DNA from: Candidatus Nitrosopelagicus sp.
GTDB lineage: Archaea > Thermoproteota > Nitrososphaeria > Nitrososphaerales > Nitrosopumilaceae
Assembly: GCA_028345295.1 (NCBI GenBank)
Contig: JAOMDA010000007.1
Location: 1 to 60,177 of the forward strand
Reading direction: 5' to 3'
Length of the DNA: 60,177 bases
This document shows, piece by piece, positions 25,171-34,709 of this stretch; position 1 is the first letter of the stretch; every line of letters starts with the position of its first letter. The position numbers were made by a program, and so were the translations under genes. The notes below the pieces were generated by a model. That model was not told where the DNA came from. It saw only the letters and a program-made list of their open reading frames with translations, and searched no databases.

Positions 25171-26547
25171 ATGTCAGTCATTGCACCAAAATTTCGTTTA
25201 GCATATTTCCTTAAAGCAATAATTGATAATGTATTTTGGATAATTATTTTAGTAGCATTAATTGGAATTCCTGCAATACAAATTGGATTATTTTATGGTG
25301 ATCTACCTGTAATAGAAGGAGAACTACTTACAGCATTCTTAGCATTTACGTGGTTATTCAATCCAGCAATGGCTCTGCCTTTAGTTAAATCATTGATTTA
25401 TAGCGATTTGTTTAGAATTGCAGCTTTTCCAGGATTTGGTTTTGCTGCATTAATTGCTGCAGGTACAATTTTTGTAGAAAGAAAAATGCTTGCAAAATTA
25501 CAATTAAGAGTTGGTCCATTTTATTGTGGAAAGATAGAAGGTATTTTACAACTTGCAGGTGATGGATTAAAATTAATTTCAAAAGAAATCATCATACCTG
25601 CAAAAGCTGACAAACCAATTTTTTGGGTTGCGCCAGTTTTGTTTGTAGCAACTGCAGCTGCATTTGTTTCATTGATTCCAGTTGCACCGGGTGGATGGGT
25701 GGTTGCAGACTTGGATGTAGGGTTACTTGCAGTGTTTGCAGTGATTGGATTCTTTCCAATAATTACAGTTCTTTCTGCATGGTCAGCCAATAGTAAATAT
25801 CCATTCATTGGAGGTATTAGGGCTCTACACCAAATGGTTTCTTTTGAAATTCCTTTAATTCTGTCATTACTTGGTGTTGTAATTCTTACAGGAACACTGA
25901 ATTTGAGTGAAATTGTTGAATCTCAGTCTAACTTTCCATGGATTATCTTTATGCCAATTGGTGCAATTGTATTTTTTACTGCAATGTTAGCAGAATTAGA
26001 AAGAATTCCGTTTGATTTACCAGAAGCTGAAAGTGAGATTGTTGCAGGATGGTTAACAGAATTTTCAGGAATGATGTATGGATTAGTTCAACTAGGTTCA
26101 TATGTAAAATTATATGCATTTGCTGCACTGTTTGTAGTAATTTTCTTAGGTGGATGGACAGGTCCTGTATTTTGGCCTCCTCTAGATGAGCAAGTAATTA
26201 CTACTGGTTTGGAAATTCCTAGTTACACTGGAGATCCTTTTCTTACTATTTCAACTCCTGGGTTACCATTATTTGATGCAGATCCAAATGAATGGATTCT
26301 ACAAAAACAAGGAGAACTGCAGTATACAACTGGGCAGCTTTTGATTAGTGGAGTAATCTGGTTTGTTCTCAAAACAGTAGCTGTAATCTTCTTTATCTTA
26401 CTACCTCGTGGTGTATTCCCAAGAATTAGGATTGATATGTTACTTCACATTGGTTGGTACAAATTAATTGGTTTGTCTTTCGTTAACATCTTTATTGCAT
26501 TAGGACTGTTATATACTGGTATTTTAGGACCTGGGGGTATATTATAA
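25171..26547 (+). CDS. nuoH: Complex I subunit NuoH
   Basis: A 458-residue subunit with about nine membrane segments. It contains the conserved ERKMLAKLQLRVGPFYCGK loop (about 93-111) and ELERIPFDLPEAESEIVAGW (about 275-294), the acidic E-loop that couples quinone chemistry to pumping. It is longer than usual (about 320-350) because of an insertion of about 60 residues between late helices, including FWPPLDEQVITTGLEIPSY. It starts immediately after the nuoD stop and overlaps nuoI by one base. Confidence 0.94.
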   Translation: MSVIAPKFRLAYFLKAIIDNVFWIIILVALIGIPAIQIGLFYGDLPVIEGELLTAFLAFTWLFNPAMALPLVKSLIYSDLFRIAAFPGFGFAALIAAGTIFVERKMLAKLQLRVGPFYCGKIEGILQLAGDGLKLISKEIIIPAKADKPIFWVAPVLFVATAAAFVSLIPVAPGGWVVADLDVGLLAVFAVIGFFPIITVLSAWSANSKYPFIGGIRALHQMVSFEIPLILSLLGVVILTGTLNLSEIVESQSNFPWIIFMPIGAIVFFTAMLAELERIPFDLPEAESEIVAGWLTEFSGMMYGLVQLGSYVKLYAFAALFVVIFLGGWTGPVFWPPLDEQVITTGLEIPSYTGDPFLTISTPGLPLFDADPNEWILQKQGELQYTTGQLLISGVIWFVLKTVAVIFFILLPRGVFPRIRIDMLLHIGWYKLIGLSFVNIFIALGLLYTGILGPGGIL

Positions 26548-27044
26548 TGGGAACAGCAAGTGGAATAATTAAAGCATTAAATTCTGGAATAAAACATCTT
26601 GCTGTAAAACGTTTTACACTAAGATATCCAGAGCAAAAATTGAAACTAGTAGGTGACGGTTATCAATTTGATCCAAGTACGGGTGTAGGCATTGCAGGTT
26701 ACAAAGGTAGACACATGTTGTTTCATGATCATTGCACCGGTTGTAATTTGTGTTCAATTGCATGTGAAGGCGTTGCAGAAGCAATTGCCATGGTAAAAGT
26801 TCCAAACACTTGGAAACATAACAAAAAGGCAATAATGCCACAAATTGATTATGGTAAATGTGTATTTTGTGGTTTGTGTGTTGATGCATGTCCTTTCTAT
26901 GCACTTTACATGTCAAATGATTACGAATTGTCCTCTTTCACAAAAGAAGGTTTGATCTACACACCACAACAACTTCAAGTAAAACCAAGTGTTCAACAAG
27001 ATGCAGAAATTCAGATAGATGATAGGGGTGCAACACATGGCTGA
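26547..27044 (+). CDS. nuoI: Complex I subunit NuoI (8Fe ferredoxin-like)
   Basis: 165 residues with two cluster motifs: CTGCNLCSIACEG (about 66-78) and CVFCGLCVDACPF (about 108-120). The first lacks the usual Pro after the fourth Cys. It links electron input to cluster N2. With no NuoE/F/G genes following, the donor to NuoI must be something other than the NADH module, and ferredoxin is the usual suggestion. ATG shares one base with the nuoH stop. Confidence 0.93.
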   Translation: MGTASGIIKALNSGIKHLAVKRFTLRYPEQKLKLVGDGYQFDPSTGVGIAGYKGRHMLFHDHCTGCNLCSIACEGVAEAIAMVKVPNTWKHNKKAIMPQIDYGKCVFCGLCVDACPFYALYMSNDYELSSFTKEGLIYTPQQLQVKPSVQQDAEIQIDDRGATHG

Positions 27045-27552
27045 TGTTCTATTTCTTGCTTTATCGGTTCTAACCATTGGTGCTGCAATTGCAGCATTAG
27101 AACTCCGTTCATTAATTTATGGTTCAATTGCATTGATGGGTACGTTAGGTGGTATTGCAGGGTTTTTCATTTTACTAGATTCACCATTTGTTGCAATGTT
27201 CCAAATTGCAGTTTATGTTGGTTCAATTGCAGTATTAATTTTGTTTACAGTAATGCTTGTGAAAAGAGAATTAATATTTAAAAAAATTGAAGACCCAAAA
27301 AGAAAATTTGCAGGAATCGGTTTAATGTTAATTACAATGGTTGCAGTAGGTGCAATCATTCTTGATTCAGGAGTAAAGACAATCACAACAGATTCTGCAC
27401 CTGTTGACTTCAGAGATATAGGTGTGGACTTTCTTACTTATTATTGGCCAGCATTGATTGCAATGGCTCTAATATTGGCAGGTTCTGTCATTGGTGCATT
27501 AGTTTTAGCTAGAAGGGAGGATACAGTGGAAAATGGCCAACGAACTGATTGA
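27037..27552 (+). CDS. nuoJ: Complex I subunit NuoJ
   Basis: 171 residues from ATG 27037 (MADVLFLALS), overlapping nuoI by 8 nt; an upstream ATG at 27019 would give a 26-nt overlap. Five membrane helices, with the family segment FVAMFQIAVYVGSIAVLILFT (about 50-70 of this start). The C terminus overlaps nuoK by 20 nt. Antiporter-adjacent subunit in the membrane arm. Confidence 0.88.
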   Translation: MADVLFLALSVLTIGAAIAALELRSLIYGSIALMGTLGGIAGFFILLDSPFVAMFQIAVYVGSIAVLILFTVMLVKRELIFKKIEDPKRKFAGIGLMLITMVAVGAIILDSGVKTITTDSAPVDFRDIGVDFLTYYWPALIAMALILAGSVIGALVLARREDTVENGQRTD

Positions 27553-27844
27553 ATTTGTTCTAGTCTCAGTTGCACTTTTAGCTGTTGGAATCTATGGATT
27601 ATCTGTTAAAAGAAATGCAATACGAATGCTTTTTGCAATTGAAATAATTGTTAATGCTGCAAATCTTAACTTAATTGCATTTGCCAGATTTATGCCGGAG
27701 GCGCATAGCGGTGGTCAAACATTTGCTTTATTTTCAATCGCAATAGCTGCAGCGGAAGTTGCTGTTGGACTTTCCCTGATAATAGTCGCTTATCGATTAT
27801 ACAAAAATATCGATATTGCAGACTTTAGGAGTTTGAAAGGTTAA
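27533..27844 (+). CDS. nuoK: Complex I subunit NuoK
   Basis: 103 residues with three membrane helices. The helices carry the pumping glutamates expected of NuoK (RMLFAIEIIVNAANLNLIA and SIAIAAAEVAVGLSLI). Length 103 is typical. It starts within the end of nuoJ, and its TAA shares a base with the nuoM ATG. Confidence 0.94.
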   Translation: MANELIEFVLVSVALLAVGIYGLSVKRNAIRMLFAIEIIVNAANLNLIAFARFMPEAHSGGQTFALFSIAIAAAEVAVGLSLIIVAYRLYKNIDIADFRSLKG

Positions 27845-29403
27845 TGGACTTTGTTCTACTACAGGCGGTATTTTTACCACTGTTATTATCACCTCTTGCT
27901 TATATGTTAGGTAGAAAATTTGGAACAAACGCTGCAATGTGGTTTACATTTGGACTTTTATTGTATTGCACTGTCATAATAATTCAAGCAGCAATTGGTG
28001 GAACATATGAAGAACACTATCAATGGACTACACTGTTTGGTGAATTTGGATTCTTATTAGATGGATTAGCAGCACCATTTGCAATAATCATTTACGTTTT
28101 GTGTACAATACTAGCCATCTATTCAAAACCTTACATGATACACAAGTTTGAACACTTGTTCAAAGAACATTATCATAAAAATAATGATGCTTCGGAAGGT
28201 CAGACTACAGCAATAATTGAATCATCTGCATTGAAGACTTATATCAATAATCAATCTGGTCTGTATTTTGCAATGTTTCTTGTCTTTTCAATGGGAATGC
28301 TTGGTACTGTTCTCTCAACCAACCTAATTGAATTCTATATATTTTTTGAAGTGATGTTAATCCCATCATTCTTTTTGATAGCATGGTATGGTGATGGTGC
28401 AAGACGTAGAATTGCATTAATGTTCTTTTTCTGGACACACGTGGGCGCAGTTATTTTATTATTAGGATTTTTAGCAATTGGTCTAAGTATTGGTAGTTTT
28501 GATTTTGTTGATATTATCGAGGCAGAAATACCTCAAGATGTTGTTATAATATCAGCAGTTGCTATACTTATTGGGCTAGGAGTAAAGTTAGCCGCATTCA
28601 TATTTCATATTTGGCTTCCTTATGCTCATGGTGCAGCACCTACACCAATTAGTGCATTACTTTCTCCAGCAATGATTGGTATTGGTGCTTATGGAGTATT
28701 TCGACTGATAATTGAATTCTTACCGCAGACTTATGCAGATCTTTCAATTGTATTAACTGTCTGGGGAGTTGCAACAATGTTCTATGGAGGAGCAATGGCA
28801 CTTATGCAAGATGACATCAAACGTTTCCTTGCATACTCCAGCATCAGTCAAATGGGTTATCTTTTGTTTGGTCTAGGCTCATTATCAGTATACGGTCTTG
28901 CAGGTACTGAAATGATGTATATTTCACACGCACTTGGTAAAGGACTTCTTTTCATGACTGCAGGGATATTAATTGTCAACGTAGGAACGCGAAGTATAGC
29001 CAAACTTGGTGGTCTTGCAGGAAAAATGCCGATTACTGCAGTTTGTGCAGTTATTGGAGCATTAACAATAATGGGAGTTCCGCCAACAAGCGGATTCATG
29101 GGAGAGTGGATGTTATTCTATGGTGCATTAGAAACTGCAATTGAAGAAGGAAACGATTTGAGAAGTGTAATGTTTGCACTTGGTCTTGTTGCTACAGTTT
29201 TAACAATGTCTTACATGTTATGGATGTTAAAACGTGTATTCTTTGGTAAGCTTCCTGAAAACTTGTCTAATGTAAAGGATGGAAGTTGGTATATGCTTGT
29301 ACCAATGATGGTGTTAGCTGGCTTTACAATTGTCGTAGGAATTTATCCAGATATTTTCTTGAGTCAAATCATGCCATACATGCAAGGAGTATTGGGGGTA
29401 TAG
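27844..29403 (+). CDS. nuoM: Complex I subunit NuoM (antiporter-like)
   Basis: A 519-residue Mrp-antiporter-like subunit with about 14 membrane helices. FYIFFEVMLIPSFFLIAWYG contains the conserved Glu of TM5, and FHIWLPYAHGAAPTPISALL and DDIKRFLAYSSISQMGYLL are family hallmarks, including the TM7/TM8 lysines. Identified as M rather than N by its size and the position before the larger NuoL. Confidence 0.93.
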   Translation: MDFVLLQAVFLPLLLSPLAYMLGRKFGTNAAMWFTFGLLLYCTVIIIQAAIGGTYEEHYQWTTLFGEFGFLLDGLAAPFAIIIYVLCTILAIYSKPYMIHKFEHLFKEHYHKNNDASEGQTTAIIESSALKTYINNQSGLYFAMFLVFSMGMLGTVLSTNLIEFYIFFEVMLIPSFFLIAWYGDGARRRIALMFFFWTHVGAVILLLGFLAIGLSIGSFDFVDIIEAEIPQDVVIISAVAILIGLGVKLAAFIFHIWLPYAHGAAPTPISALLSPAMIGIGAYGVFRLIIEFLPQTYADLSIVLTVWGVATMFYGGAMALMQDDIKRFLAYSSISQMGYLLFGLGSLSVYGLAGTEMMYISHALGKGLLFMTAGILIVNVGTRSIAKLGGLAGKMPITAVCAVIGALTIMGVPPTSGFMGEWMLFYGALETAIEEGNDLRSVMFALGLVATVLTMSYMLWMLKRVFFGKLPENLSNVKDGSWYMLVPMMVLAGFTIVVGIYPDIFLSQIMPYMQGVLGV

Positions 29404-29406
29404 ATT

Positions 29407-31479
29407 ATGGCTTATGATTTCTTTGGTATTCCTGTAAGTGAATTAAATGTCTGGCTGATCTGGATACTTCCATTTGCTGCAGCATTAATTATTCCAGCAG
29501 TTGGTAAATTTTCAAAACTTACAACAGGTAGAGTTGCAATTGCATTTGGAGCAATGAGTGCAATTTCTGCAGCAACATTGTTACCAATGGCATTAGAAGC
29601 TCATGAGATTCATCATCAAATAATGTGGATTGACGCAATTGGTATAAAGGCTGGTGTTCTTGGTGATCCTCTATCAATAATTATGGCAAACGTTGTTGGC
29701 TGGATTTCATTCCTCATTTTGTGTTATAGTACAGGTTACATGAAAGGAGATAAGGATATTATGCGATTCTGGTTCTGGATGATGTTCTTCATAGGTTCAA
29801 TGCAATTGATTGTATTATCTGATAACTTATTACAAATATTCTTTGGTTGGGAAGGTGTAGGACTTGCATCTTATGCATTAATCAGTTTCTGGTATCGTGA
29901 TAAAAAGAAAGACCATGTTGGTCAAGAAGGCAGATCTGCATTAGGGGTGATGGAATACTTTTCTCCAACACATGCTGGAATGAAGGCTTTCATCATGACC
30001 AAAGTTGGTGACATAATGATGCTGGCAGGAATGTTCCTAATCTTTGCATTTGCTGGTACGTTTGGTCTAAGAGAATTATACACTGAAACTACTTGGGCAG
30101 TAAATATGTCTGCTCAAGGATTACTTGTTCCGGCATTTGTGTTATTATTTGGTGGTGCAATAGGAAAATCAGCACAATTCCCACTTAATGAATGGCTTTT
30201 AGAAGCAATGACTGGTCCAACTGCAGTTTCAGCTTTAATCCATGCTGCAACTATGGTAAAGGCTGGTGTATTTTTGGTTGCCAGATTAGGTCCATTAGTT
30301 TTTGCATTAGCAGCAGCAGGAATTCTCGCAGATCAATTTTTCGAAATAATTGCATGGGTTGGTGCAATTACTGCATTATTACTTGCTACACAAGGTATGG
30401 TTAATCCAGAAATTAAGAAAGTTTTAGCATATTCAACTGGTTCTCAAATAGGCTACATGATGATGGCATTAGGTGTAGCAGGATTATCAACACAGTATGT
30501 AGATGGCTATACAGCTGGCTTCTTCCATTTAATTTCACATGCAATGTTTAAGGCATCGCTGTTTATGGCAGCTGGTTCATTACTGCATGTTGTTGGTTCG
30601 CGATTTATGACAGATATGGGTGGTCTTCGTAAGCAGATGAAGAAAACTTATGCATTCATGTGGGCTGCAGGACTTGCATTGATGGGTGCACCATTCATCA
30701 CTACAGGCTTCTGGAGCAAAGATGCAATCTTTGCAGCAGTTTATGAATCTGGAAGTGGCTGGGCATTACCAATATTCATCATTGCAGTTTTGACTGCAGT
30801 AATTACAGCATTCTATACTACAAGAATGCTAGGTATGGTCTTTTTTGGAAAGAACAGTAAACATATTGAAAAAATGGAGAGTGAGGGACACCACATACAT
30901 GATGCACCAAAATCTATGTGGATTCCGTATGGAATTCTAGCAGTGTTAACAATTGGAATTGGTATCATGGGTCTCTCTGCAGAAGAAGGAATTCATCATT
31001 TGTTTGGTGAATACTTGGAACATTCATTTGGTATACATACGTCACACCTAGAAGAAGTAGATTCAATACTACCTGAATTTTTGTCAGGATTGAATCCAAT
31101 AGCTTTAGGTTCGTCTCTTGTTGCATTTGCCACAGGATTTGGACTTGGATACATATTTTATATTGGAAGATGGGTAGATCCTGTAAAATTTGTTAATTCT
31201 AACATCTTCTTTTATGCATTACACAAATTAATGCTAAACCGATTTTATCTAAACGCATTTGTTTACTGGGGCTTTGTTACAGCACCACTTTGGGCAGCTA
31301 GAGCATTATGGAGATACTTTGAACAAACTACATTTGATAAGGGAATGAATGTTGGATTAGAGCGTGCAGTGGGTTGGGGTGCAAAAGTTGTACAGGGATC
31401 TCAAACTGGAGTAGCGCAATCATATCTTTACGTATTTGGAGCGGGAATACTATTTGTAGTCCTGATATTGTTGATCTAG
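29407..31479 (+). CDS. nuoL: Complex I subunit NuoL (antiporter-like)
   Basis: A 690-residue subunit. The core shows FFGWEGVGLASYALISFWY with the TM5 Glu (about 147-165), AQFPLNEWLLEAMTGPTAVS and EIKKVLAYSTGSQIGYMM. The C-terminal extension beyond residue 500 carries extra helices and would form the lateral helix typical of NuoL. It starts 3 nt after nuoM. The M-before-L order differs from the E. coli L-M-N order. Confidence 0.93.
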   Translation: MAYDFFGIPVSELNVWLIWILPFAAALIIPAVGKFSKLTTGRVAIAFGAMSAISAATLLPMALEAHEIHHQIMWIDAIGIKAGVLGDPLSIIMANVVGWISFLILCYSTGYMKGDKDIMRFWFWMMFFIGSMQLIVLSDNLLQIFFGWEGVGLASYALISFWYRDKKKDHVGQEGRSALGVMEYFSPTHAGMKAFIMTKVGDIMMLAGMFLIFAFAGTFGLRELYTETTWAVNMSAQGLLVPAFVLLFGGAIGKSAQFPLNEWLLEAMTGPTAVSALIHAATMVKAGVFLVARLGPLVFALAAAGILADQFFEIIAWVGAITALLLATQGMVNPEIKKVLAYSTGSQIGYMMMALGVAGLSTQYVDGYTAGFFHLISHAMFKASLFMAAGSLLHVVGSRFMTDMGGLRKQMKKTYAFMWAAGLALMGAPFITTGFWSKDAIFAAVYESGSGWALPIFIIAVLTAVITAFYTTRMLGMVFFGKNSKHIEKMESEGHHIHDAPKSMWIPYGILAVLTIGIGIMGLSAEEGIHHLFGEYLEHSFGIHTSHLEEVDSILPEFLSGLNPIALGSSLVAFATGFGLGYIFYIGRWVDPVKFVNSNIFFYALHKLMLNRFYLNAFVYWGFVTAPLWAARALWRYFEQTTFDKGMNVGLERAVGWGAKVVQGSQTGVAQSYLYVFGAGILFVVLILLI

Positions 31480-31488
31480 GTGATATGA

Positions 31489-32973
31489 ATGATTGAATTA
31501 ACATCAACCCCAATCATGTTAATGGTTATTCTTGGTGTCGCAGGAATGGCTATTCCTGTGATTAATGTTATAAGAAAAGAAAGAGGTGGTTCTACATTTT
31601 ATGGTGCAATTGCATTTGCAGCATTAATTATTTCAATTGGATTTGTTATGTATCAATTCTACAGTGAGTCAATTGCACCAGCAGCAATTTTCTCTGCAGA
31701 CGTTCTGGTAGATGATGCATTTGGTTCATTCTTTGCAATAGCAATGTTAATTGTATCAATAATCACAGTTGTTGGTTCTTTTAATTATATGAGGAATAGG
31801 GCAAATCCTGCAGTTTACTTCTCCTTAATTTTACTTTCAACAATTGGTATGGTCTTAATTGCATTTTCCACAGATCTGGTAATGCTATTTATTGGTTGGG
31901 AACTAATGAGTATTCCAACATACATTTTAGCAGGTTTTAATAAAAAGAATCCAATTTCTAATGAAGCAGCAATAAAGTATTTCTTATTCGGTGCATTATC
32001 ATCTGCAATTATTATTTATGGTATGTCCCTTGTATATGGAATAACAGGTTCCACAAACATTGGTGAAATTATTCAAGGATTTGCTACACTTGATGCAGAC
32101 TTGTTGCCAATTGGATTATTAGCAATAGGTATGTTAATTGCAGGTTTTGGTTTCAAAATGGGTCTTGTACCATTTCATATGTGGCTACCAGATACATACG
32201 AAGGTTCACCGCCACCTATAACTGCATTATTAGCTGCAGGAACCAAAAAAGCTGGGTTTGCAGCTGCTCTGAGAATAATTATTTTGGGAACAGTTGCATT
32301 GAACCTGGATTGGACATTGGCTTTAGGGGTAATTGCCATTATGACAATGACAGTTGGTAACATAGCAGCAATAATGCAAAAGAATCTTGTTAGAATGCTA
32401 GCATATTCTAGTATTGGTCATGCTGGTTACATTCTGATTGGAATTTCTATAGCTCCATTCACAGGACTTGGATTACAAGCATCATTGTTTCATATTCTAA
32501 ATCATGCTGTAATGAAAGGTGCCGCATTTATTGCAGTAGCTGGAATTGTTACAGCATTAGCAGTTACTCATCTTGATAAAATTAAAGGTCTTGGTAGAAG
32601 AATGCCAATAACTGCACTTGGATTAGTAATATCTCTGCTAGCTCTAGCTGGTGTTCCCCCACTTAGTGGATTTTGGAGTAAGTTAATGTTGTTTGGAGCT
32701 GCAATTGATGCTGGTAGCAGTTTATGGTGGGCTCCATGGCTTGCAGTAGCTGGCGTATTAAACAGTGCATTGTCATTAGCTTACTATGGTTGGATTATTA
32801 GAAAAATGTACTTTGAAGGAGAAACTGAAAAACGAATCAAAGAACCAGCATCAATTATTGCTGTAATGATTTTCTCAATAATATTTATGGTAACTATTGG
32901 TGTTTATCCAGAACCAATTATCAAATTTGCAGAAATGGCTTCACCAACATTAACTGGTGTTGTTATGCCTTAA
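31489..32973 (+). CDS. nuoN: Complex I subunit NuoN (antiporter-like)
   Basis: A 494-residue third antiporter-like subunit. FIGWELMSIPTYILAGF contains the TM5 Glu, FHMWLPDTYEGSPPPITALL the TM7 region, and NLVRMLAYSSIGHAGYIL the TM8 region. Start ATG 31489, nine bases after nuoL. Its 3' end overlaps the convergent prenyl-synthase gene by 11 nt, so the nuo operon ends here. Confidence 0.93.
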   Translation: MIELTSTPIMLMVILGVAGMAIPVINVIRKERGGSTFYGAIAFAALIISIGFVMYQFYSESIAPAAIFSADVLVDDAFGSFFAIAMLIVSIITVVGSFNYMRNRANPAVYFSLILLSTIGMVLIAFSTDLVMLFIGWELMSIPTYILAGFNKKNPISNEAAIKYFLFGALSSAIIIYGMSLVYGITGSTNIGEIIQGFATLDADLLPIGLLAIGMLIAGFGFKMGLVPFHMWLPDTYEGSPPPITALLAAGTKKAGFAAALRIIILGTVALNLDWTLALGVIAIMTMTVGNIAAIMQKNLVRMLAYSSIGHAGYILIGISIAPFTGLGLQASLFHILNHAVMKGAAFIAVAGIVTALAVTHLDKIKGLGRRMPITALGLVISLLALAGVPPLSGFWSKLMLFGAAIDAGSSLWWAPWLAVAGVLNSALSLAYYGWIIRKMYFEGETEKRIKEPASIIAVMIFSIIFMVTIGVYPEPIIKFAEMASPTLTGVVMP

Positions 32974-33814
32974 ACTCTGTAAATTTTATTAGGTTTTCTA
33001 AATTATTTTTTGCAGAACTTTCTTGAATTTTTCTTAGACTTGATTCTGCACGATGCGAAAATGTTTTTAGCATTTCATCCATTTTATTAAAAACATCTCT
33101 AGGGTCAGAGCTCTTTTTAATTAATAAATTAAATAACTTATCTTCATTTTTCCAATCTAACAAATCATCTCTAATTTGATATGCAATTCCTATATTTTTT
33201 CCATATTCTGCTAACGATTGGATCTCTTCTTCAGAACCATTTCCAATTATTGCACCTAATTTTGCAGCCATTTCAAAGGCTGTCGCAGTTTTATATTCAA
33301 TTACTTTAACATAATCATCAAAAGTCACATCTTCACTTTCTTCTAATAATCCTTCTAGTGCTTCGCCTTCACTCATCAGCATTGCAGCAGTGGCAAGGTC
33401 TTTAGTAATTCGTGGGTTATTTAGTCTGGATGAAATATTTAGAATTAATCCAAGAACAAAGTCACCAGTTAAGACACTAGTATTATATCCAAATTTAATA
33501 TGAAATGGATCTTTTTGTCTACGTTTGGTTTCATTATCAATAATATCATCATGAATAACAGATTCAGTATGAAGAAATTCTATTGCACAAGCACCAGAAA
33601 GAGAATTATCATCAATTTTACCAACACATTCGTTTGCTAAAAGTAAAATAATTGGTCTAATTCTTTTACCACCATCAACTGCATATTTTAATGGCTCCAT
33701 AAATTCTGATTCTAAATATAATTCAAGTTCATTATTTAATGCAGTATCAATTTTTTCAATATATTTTTTGTAAATCTCAAGTAATGGATTAATCTCTATA
33801 TTTTTTCGATTCAA
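32963..33814 (-). CDS. Polyprenyl (probably geranylgeranyl) diphosphate synthase
   Basis: A 283-residue trans-isoprenyl diphosphate synthase for lipid chains. The first Asp-rich motif is HDDIIDNETKRR (about 93-104), the second is IRDDLLDWKNEDK, and GGKRIRPIILLL is near residue 48. The residue five before the first Asp is Glu, where size-determining aromatic or small residues are usual, so product length is uncertain. Archaeal membranes need C20 chains. It converges on nuoN with 11 nt overlap. Confidence 0.87.
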   Translation of the reverse strand: MNRKNIEINPLLEIYKKYIEKIDTALNNELELYLESEFMEPLKYAVDGGKRIRPIILLLANECVGKIDDNSLSGACAIEFLHTESVIHDDIIDNETKRRQKDPFHIKFGYNTSVLTGDFVLGLILNISSRLNNPRITKDLATAAMLMSEGEALEGLLEESEDVTFDDYVKVIEYKTATAFEMAAKLGAIIGNGSEEEIQSLAEYGKNIGIAYQIRDDLLDWKNEDKLFNLLIKKSSDPRDVFNKMDEMLKTFSHRAESSLRKIQESSAKNNLENLIKFTEFKA

Positions 33815-33877
33815 AAATATCTATTCAACATCTTTGTAATTAGAATATTAAACTTTGTTGATTCTGAAAATATTGTA

Positions 33878-33952
33878 TGCTCCCGTCGGGATTTGAACCC
33901 GAGTCTCAGGCGTGAAAGGCCTAAATGCTTGACCTGTCTACACTACAGGAGC
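33878..33952 (-). tRNA. tRNA-Glu (anticodon TTC)
   Basis: Minus-strand cloverleaf: acceptor GCTCCTG/CGGGAGC, D-arm GTGT-AGACAGGTCAA-GCAT, anticodon arm TAGGC-CTTTCAC-GCCTG (anticodon TTC), T-arm TCGGG-TTCAAAT-CCCGA, discriminator A, no encoded CCA. This tRNA would also feed glutamyl-tRNA reductase. Confidence 0.96.
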
Positions 33953-34031
33953 TAAATGAACTCCTATTATAATCCATAAAACTTTTTGGAAGCTACAAAG
34001 GTTTTTTTATTATATTTTTAAGATTAAGTGC

Positions 34032-34667
34032 ATGAGCAAGTTAATAGTACATATCGATCAAATAATTGAAGAAAATAGCTTACTGCATCATCCTTTCTAT
34101 GAAATGTGGTCTGAAGGAAAACTAGAATTTGAGTCATTAGTTGGATATTCTAAGGAATATTATCAACTAGCTAAGCAAGTTCCAAAATTTATGGAACCTA
34201 TTGTTGAGATGGCTCCTAGTGATGTAAAACCTGAATTAATATCAAATATGAACGAAGAAATTGAACATATTCGTTTATGGGAAAATTTTGCAATTTCTAT
34301 GGGAATCTCTATGGATGATTTAACATCTTATCAGGGATTAAAAAAGACAAATGATGCTGTAAACAGTCTTGCATCTTTAATGAAATCATATGATGGCGGT
34401 GCATGTGCTATGTATTCATTTGAGAAAGAGATACCTAAAATAAGTAAAACCAAGATTGATGGTTTGAAAAATTTCTATGGATTGGATACTAAAGATTCAA
34501 TTGAGTATTTTGAAGAACACATGACTGCAGATATACGACATAGTGCCTTCTGGGAAAAAATCATTAGAACATCCTCAAAAAATGATGATGAATTATTAAA
34601 AATTGCAAAAAAATCAGTGGATGCACAAAATCTACTACTTGATAGTTGCTATGAAGCATACTGCTAA
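34032..34667 (+). CDS. CADD-family di-iron protein, candidate self-sacrificing p-aminobenzoate synthase
   Basis: 211 residues of the TenA/PqqC-like all-helical fold, closest in my recall to the Chlamydia CADD (CT610) folate protein. It shares HHPFYEMWSEGKLEFESL, AMYSFEKEIPKISKTKIDGL and YFEEHMTADIRHS. Residues matching those implicated in CADD: Tyr23 (CADD Tyr27), Lys141 (CADD Lys152, exactly ten after Glu131 as in CADD), and metal-ligand candidates Glu75, His79, Glu131, His163, Asp167 and His170. CADD makes p-aminobenzoate from its own Tyr, with the amino group from its own Lys. Whether this homologue does so is inference. It is monocistronic with an AT-rich TATA-like stretch near 34006-34015. 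Generic TenA thiaminase is less likely. Confidence 0.8.
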   Translation: MSKLIVHIDQIIEENSLLHHPFYEMWSEGKLEFESLVGYSKEYYQLAKQVPKFMEPIVEMAPSDVKPELISNMNEEIEHIRLWENFAISMGISMDDLTSYQGLKKTNDAVNSLASLMKSYDGGACAMYSFEKEIPKISKTKIDGLKNFYGLDTKDSIEYFEEHMTADIRHSAFWEKIIRTSSKNDDELLKIAKKSVDAQNLLLDSCYEAYC

Positions 34668-34709
34668 AATTCTACAACACTTTTTACTAAGAAAAAATCT
34701 GTTTGCATA

